Shown here: positions 60,501 through 64,000 of the stretch, piece by piece | How the letters are laid out: each line of letters opens with the position of its first letter | How positions within the stretch are numbered: position 1 is the first letter of the stretch | Origin: Phytophthora colocasiae | Lineage: Eukaryota; Oomycota; Peronosporomycetes; Peronosporales; Peronosporaceae | Reading direction: 5' to 3' | Assembly (NCBI GenBank): GCA_018806915.1 | Contig: JAGKQI010000104.1 | Location: 558,001 to 622,000 of the forward strand | Length of the DNA stretch: 64,000 nt | Position numbers and translations under genes: made by a program | The notes under the pieces: model-generated | Databases searched by the model: none | What the model saw: the letters and a program-made list of their open reading frames with translations, nothing else | Told to the model about the DNA's origin: nothing

Positions 60501-61829
60501 CTGAGTCCATCTGACGTGGTACTAATAAATTGTAGCCACTCTAGAAGACCGGGAACAATTTCCATTTGTTTTCCCCACCATGTTGGTGCAACAGAGATAT
60601 TTAGCGAGCGGCGAACCAAGTTCCCTACAATAGCTGGGCATTGCAGTAGCGGCTTGATTGCGACAGTGGCATCCCCCTGCTTGTCGACTAGCTTGACTGA
60701 AGAACGCGCTTGGGGCTTGGACATTGCCAATTCAACATAAAGATGGTTGATCACTTCGTTCAACGAATGCACGTCGTCATTGTGCAATCGAACGCCAAAA
60801 AGCACTCCACGCTCATTGTCAGCATCCAAGTCAGTTGTCTCGTGCTTCGTTTCGCTCGCCTGTGCCTCCAGTCTGCCGCCCGGTCCAATAGATCTGGCTC
60901 CTGGTTCGGCTGTGATGTGCGATGAAAGTCTCGTAGATCGTGTCGACACTGCCGTCGAGCTACCTCTCCTCGAATTGGTGTTTTTTCGACTATCTGAAGC
61001 ATCCACCACATCTGTGTCACTCTGAATCGGGAGTAAGTTTGGCGGAATGTCTCTCGTAAACAACTCGAACGCTTCTGCGAGTTCAAATCCATATTGCGTT
61101 CCCAGCAAAACTTGGTAAATGTGTTCCACCACTGCATCAATCACCACAGGTGCCATTTGGCCAATGTGCTTGGGCAACTTATGCTTCTTGGTTCCAGTTT
61201 CTGACGCCTCTGCTCCTTTATGCCTTGAACAGAATCCACTTTGCTTCCATGCCTTAAAAAAACACAATAAAGTATATAGTCATCATACAAAAATAAATTC
61301 TAGAAAAAAAATATAATCTTACATGAACGTCTCCACAGTCGCATGAGCTTCCTGCCGTAGTCCTTTGAAAATACACGTCGTGGCCTGCATGATCGCTATG
61401 TGTGAAGCAATCTTTGCACATGACGCACGTGGTGTCTAGTTGGCAGTTACGGCAGCTATACGCAATCTCGTCGGCCGAGAAGATGGCGCCACATACGCGC
61501 TTGCGCTCTGTGCGCGGCAACTTGGCCAAGATCTGCGTGGGCGAAAGCGTCTTCTCCTTACCATACGCACAGAGCGACGTGAGTAGCGTATTGCATGCGT
61601 TAACTACTGTCGATCCACCAGTCAGCGTGTTACCACCAGCCAGGTTACTCTGCAGAGCGAAGAGTACGAACGCCAGGAACTCCTCCTCGCGGCGCTGAGT
61701 GAGCTTCTGTTGTGGCGTGAGACGTGTAACAGCCTCTGCCTCTGCTTCCTTGTTTGCTGCCACCTTGGTCTTGGCCGTCGCCTTGGGCTTGGCTGAAGCC
61801 TTAGCCTTCTTCCCGCGGATCGCTACCAT
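54557..61829 (-). CDS. UBR1: UBR1-type E3 ubiquitin ligase (N-recognin)
   Basis: Five exons, 61829-61323, 61252-59648, 59571-59461, 59391-55984 and 55921-54557, give 2,331 residues with all phases consistent. A Lys/Ala-rich N-terminus precedes the UBR box (RKRVCGAIFSADEIAYSC; DCFTHSDHAGHDVYF; SSCDCGDVHAWKQSGFCSRH), completed only by splicing at 61.3 kb. A ClpS-like domain follows (VRLHNDDVHSLNEVINHLYV). Far downstream is a RING-H2 split by a long acidic insert (CYNCILCHDSSDQG; RTCQHAVHINCLERY; FLCPLCKTLSN). The C-terminus is the UBR autoinhibitory domain (RPRLIDLPIQYDELYSEM; CLICGEFLC; CGGGVGIVLILEQC). It recognises N-degrons and transfers ubiquitin. It is longer than human UBR1 (about 1,750). 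Confidence 0.96.
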
Positions 61830-61889
61830 CACTCCTGCAAGAAAAACGGAAACAAAGAGACTGAAGAAACTTTGGGACTGGGTTTCACT

Positions 61890-63197
61890 ATGGAAATTGT
61901 TAAGAGCACAGTAGAAATTGTTTTAAATACGATTTCGTTGCTGGATGAGAACGAGTTGCGTTAAGTGCGATTTCGATGGTCGACGACGTTTTAAGATACG
62001 CTTCGTACTGTACTATGGTGACGTTTAGCGTCGCAGGCAGCGGATGCTGGCGCGGAGGAGATAGATCGATGACTTTGCGGGTGATTCTGCAGACAAGCGG
62101 AGAAATGTGCGTGGTGGGTGCAGCTTGCATTGATAACTTCTTGATAATTAAATGGATTTATGTTGGATTAGAAGTCACTTGTTACTGGACAAATGTTTGC
62201 TCAACAAAGGCAAGTGGGAGAAGGAAGTGCGTATCAAGTTGCACAAAGTGGATAATAGAACTGTCCGCTTTGAGCTTTGGTCAGACGAATTTGGTCCAGT
62301 GGAGTACCTGCAGTTTGTGACTGGATGGAGCGTGAACGTGGCGCAGTGGGTCCAATCTGGAGGAGCGAAGCGATGGTAGGAGGTTAACAACAGAAGACAT
62401 GCGTTCGCGGAAGAAGTGGTCAGTGAGCAAGAATACTTGAAAAATGCGAATGAGCTACACAGCTCGAAAGCCTACGTATCTGTCGATGTTGTTGGTGCGG
62501 GCGACCGGAGCATCGACATGCCGGAGCTTCAGCTGCCAGAAACTACAAAAGAAGCACCAAAGGCGGGCAAATCGACTTTTCACTTTGTTCTTCCTCATCA
62601 TTCCTGTGCCAAGAGTGGCAAGCTTCGCGCAGTCCGAATCGGACAAATTGTGCATGAGGTAAGAGGTAAGAGGCATTATATAGCCTGGGATCGCTAAAGT
62701 GACTGGTTGTTTGTGTTGATCTACAGCTTCGCACAGACATTTTGCACGACTTGTTGCCGGTAACTCTTTATGGCCACAGTAACGGTAGATACAGGTATCA
62801 CAGACGTACCACATCTAGCAACCAGAAGAGAATTGAGGATGGAATGATGAAAGCGCTGACAATGTTACAACTTTCGTGCCAGTACGCAAACTACTGCGTC
62901 AATGAATTGGACCGATATTCAAGGTATTGTGTTTTATGTGTTATGTGCCGTTGAAAAATAGCTAACAATGTTGTTCGGCCCAGCAATCTGCAAGGACGGC
63001 GTACCAAACTTCATTCGACAATAGATAGAGTAAGGCACCGCCAGACCATTTTGAAGGAGCAGGCAGCAAATTGTCAGCGAGAGAACGAGGTTGTAACTTG
63101 CTCACTTGCTGGTATGCATTCACTGCTGCAAGAATTGGATCCAAAAGCGTTGGCTCAGCTTCAAGGAGAAAGCGATTCAAGACTTCAAAAAATGTAG
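61890..63197 (+). CDS. Unrecognised multi-exon gene with coiled-coil C-terminus
   Basis: The 3' half is well supported. An exon around 62.42-62.66 kb (FHFVLPHHSCAKSGKLRAVR) splices by GTAAGAGG...CTACAG to one encoding LRTDILHDLLPVTLYGHSNG. That exon splices to a final one encoding LQGRRTKLHSTIDRVRHRQT, ending TAG at 63195-63197. Before these, KWEKEVRIKLHKVDNRTVRF shares their frame but is cut by an in-frame TAG at 62377-62379, which a 48-nt intron could remove. The 5' end is unclear. The ATG at 61890 (MEIVKSTVEIVLNTISLLDE) lies 60 bp from the UBR1 start, but I could not splice it onward with confidence. No domain recognised. Confidence 0.5.
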
Positions 63198-63294
63198 ACG
63201 TCGAACTCTAGGAGCCTCCATCTTTCTGTGCATACCATGACAACATCTAACAAGCAGTATGTACATAACCATTGTCCCTAAAACACTTTATCGA

Positions 63295-64000
63295 CTACAC
63301 ATCCTTCTTTGCCCCTTTACTACCTACTGCATTCCCTGAACGACGGTGAAGCCTCTCTTCTCGTATACGTCGTACACGTTCACGTTTCTCCTCCATCTCT
63401 CGTTGATGCACCTCCTCAAGTTGTCGCTTTGAATTCTCGCGCATTTTACGAGCAGACTCACGGATGCGTAGTTCACGCTTCTTTTTGTCTTCTTTCAGCT
63501 TGAGAGCAGCCTCCCTCCTCTTCTCATAAGTAAGGGCTTTGCCCTTCCGTTTGATACTACCCGACTGGTCTGGTGTCCTTGACGTTGAAGATTTACCTGT
63601 GCGATCTGGGCTTGCCGCAACACTGCTTGGGGTCGAGCTCAAAGAAACAAGCGGAGGAGGAGGAAAGCTGCCGTGTCCTTTAGCAGGGGTATGCGGTCTT
63701 CGCTTTGGTGTATTTACGCCACTTTGCGAGCGAGAGTGCGGTGGTGAAGGAGACGGCGGTCCACTTGAAGCGCTCTCATCGATCTCAGGCACAGGTTCCA
63801 GCTCAGTAAACAGATTTTCAGTCGACGCTACCCGGGGAATCCTTCGCTTTTGCTTTTCTTCACGTAATTCCGCCGCCTCAGCCTGCAACGCTTGCACCTT
63901 GCGCAACCTTGCCTCCTCTTCCTCACTCGTCTGCTGTTCCTGTATTGCATATTCTTTTTCTGCTACGCAAATCTTCTCCAGTTCTTGTTCCTGTTCTTGT
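63295..64000 (-). CDS. C-terminal part of a coiled-coil, Lys/Glu/Arg-rich protein (5' end outside window)
   Basis: The frame is open from the right window edge to a stop at 63295. The visible part begins with a Glu/Gln-rich coiled-coil (EQEQELEKICVAEKEYAIQE; VQALQAEAAELREEKQKRR). A Ser/Pro-rich linker follows (SGPPSPSPPHSRSQSG), then a second strongly charged helix (YEKRREAALKLKEDKKKREL; MEEKRERVRRIREERLHRR). The composition resembles microtubule- or RNA-associated coiled-coil proteins, but no family can be named. The start lies beyond 64000. Confidence 0.7.
   Translation of the reverse strand, partial: QEQEQELEKICVAEKEYAIQEQQTSEEEEARLRKVQALQAEAAELREEKQKRRIPRVASTENLFTELEPVPEIDESASSGPPSPSPPHSRSQSGVNTPKRRPHTPAKGHGSFPPPPLVSLSSTPSSVAASPDRTGKSSTSRTPDQSGSIKRKGKALTYEKRREAALKLKEDKKKRELRIRESARKMRENSKRQLEEVHQREMEEKRERVRRIREERLHRRSGNAVGSKGAKKDV

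Overview
The window is a gene-dense eukaryotic nuclear segment that looks like an oomycete (Phytophthora/Pythium-type stramenopile). The evidence is compact genes, short GT-AG introns of mostly 55-80 nt, very short intergenic gaps, and a gene repertoire typical of oomycetes: a START-FYVE protein, GC-rich housekeeping genes and large secreted modular proteins. No prokaryotic features, CRISPR arrays, rRNA or tRNA genes were recognised. The species cannot be named from the sequence alone.

Layout. 1-1364 (+): 3' part of a seven-helix GPR180/TMEM145-like receptor. 1394-4425 (-): spliced beta-propeller/coiled-coil protein, possibly FANCB/FAAP100-like. 4538-4840: two related palindromic MITE-like repeats. 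4881-6214 (+): F-box plus DUSP protein. 6402-34470 (-): one giant gene of about 28 kb with more than 30 short introns, predicted to encode a cell-surface protein of roughly 8,600 residues. Its order is signal peptide, unknown ectodomain, LamG, four FN3 arrays separated by three pairs of Calx-beta domains, CUB-like and EGF, a long Pmp-type beta-helix, a GCC2/GCC3-type Cys-rich segment and a C-terminal multi-helix membrane domain. 35751-37766 (+): START-FYVE protein.

The right half holds housekeeping genes: mitochondrial pyruvate dehydrogenase E1 alpha (-), splicing factor Sad1/USP39 (+), a spastin-like AAA ATPase (-), mitochondrial EF-P (+), a protein with two endosulfine-like FDSAD motifs (+), a five-exon 146-residue membrane-anchored protein (+), a PP2C phosphatase with a coiled-coil insertion (-), phosphomevalonate kinase (-), a Met/Gln/Ser-rich low-complexity protein (+), an unknown protein (-), a CFAP20-domain protein (+), a 2,331-residue UBR1-type N-recognin (-), an unrecognised multi-exon gene (+) and the 3' end of a coiled-coil gene (-) that runs off the right edge.

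Four gene pairs are head-to-head with 43 to 233 bp between start codons, so shared bidirectional promoters are likely. The main novelty candidate is the giant receptor. Its FN3/Calx-beta region is a higher-order repeat with a period near 3.4-3.5 kb, several introns fall in phase 1 at the recurring DTG|G loop, and its N-terminal part carries a frame change and an in-frame stop that are either micro-introns or lesions. The other candidates are the F-box/DUSP fusion, the double endosulfine motif protein and the small spliced membrane protein.
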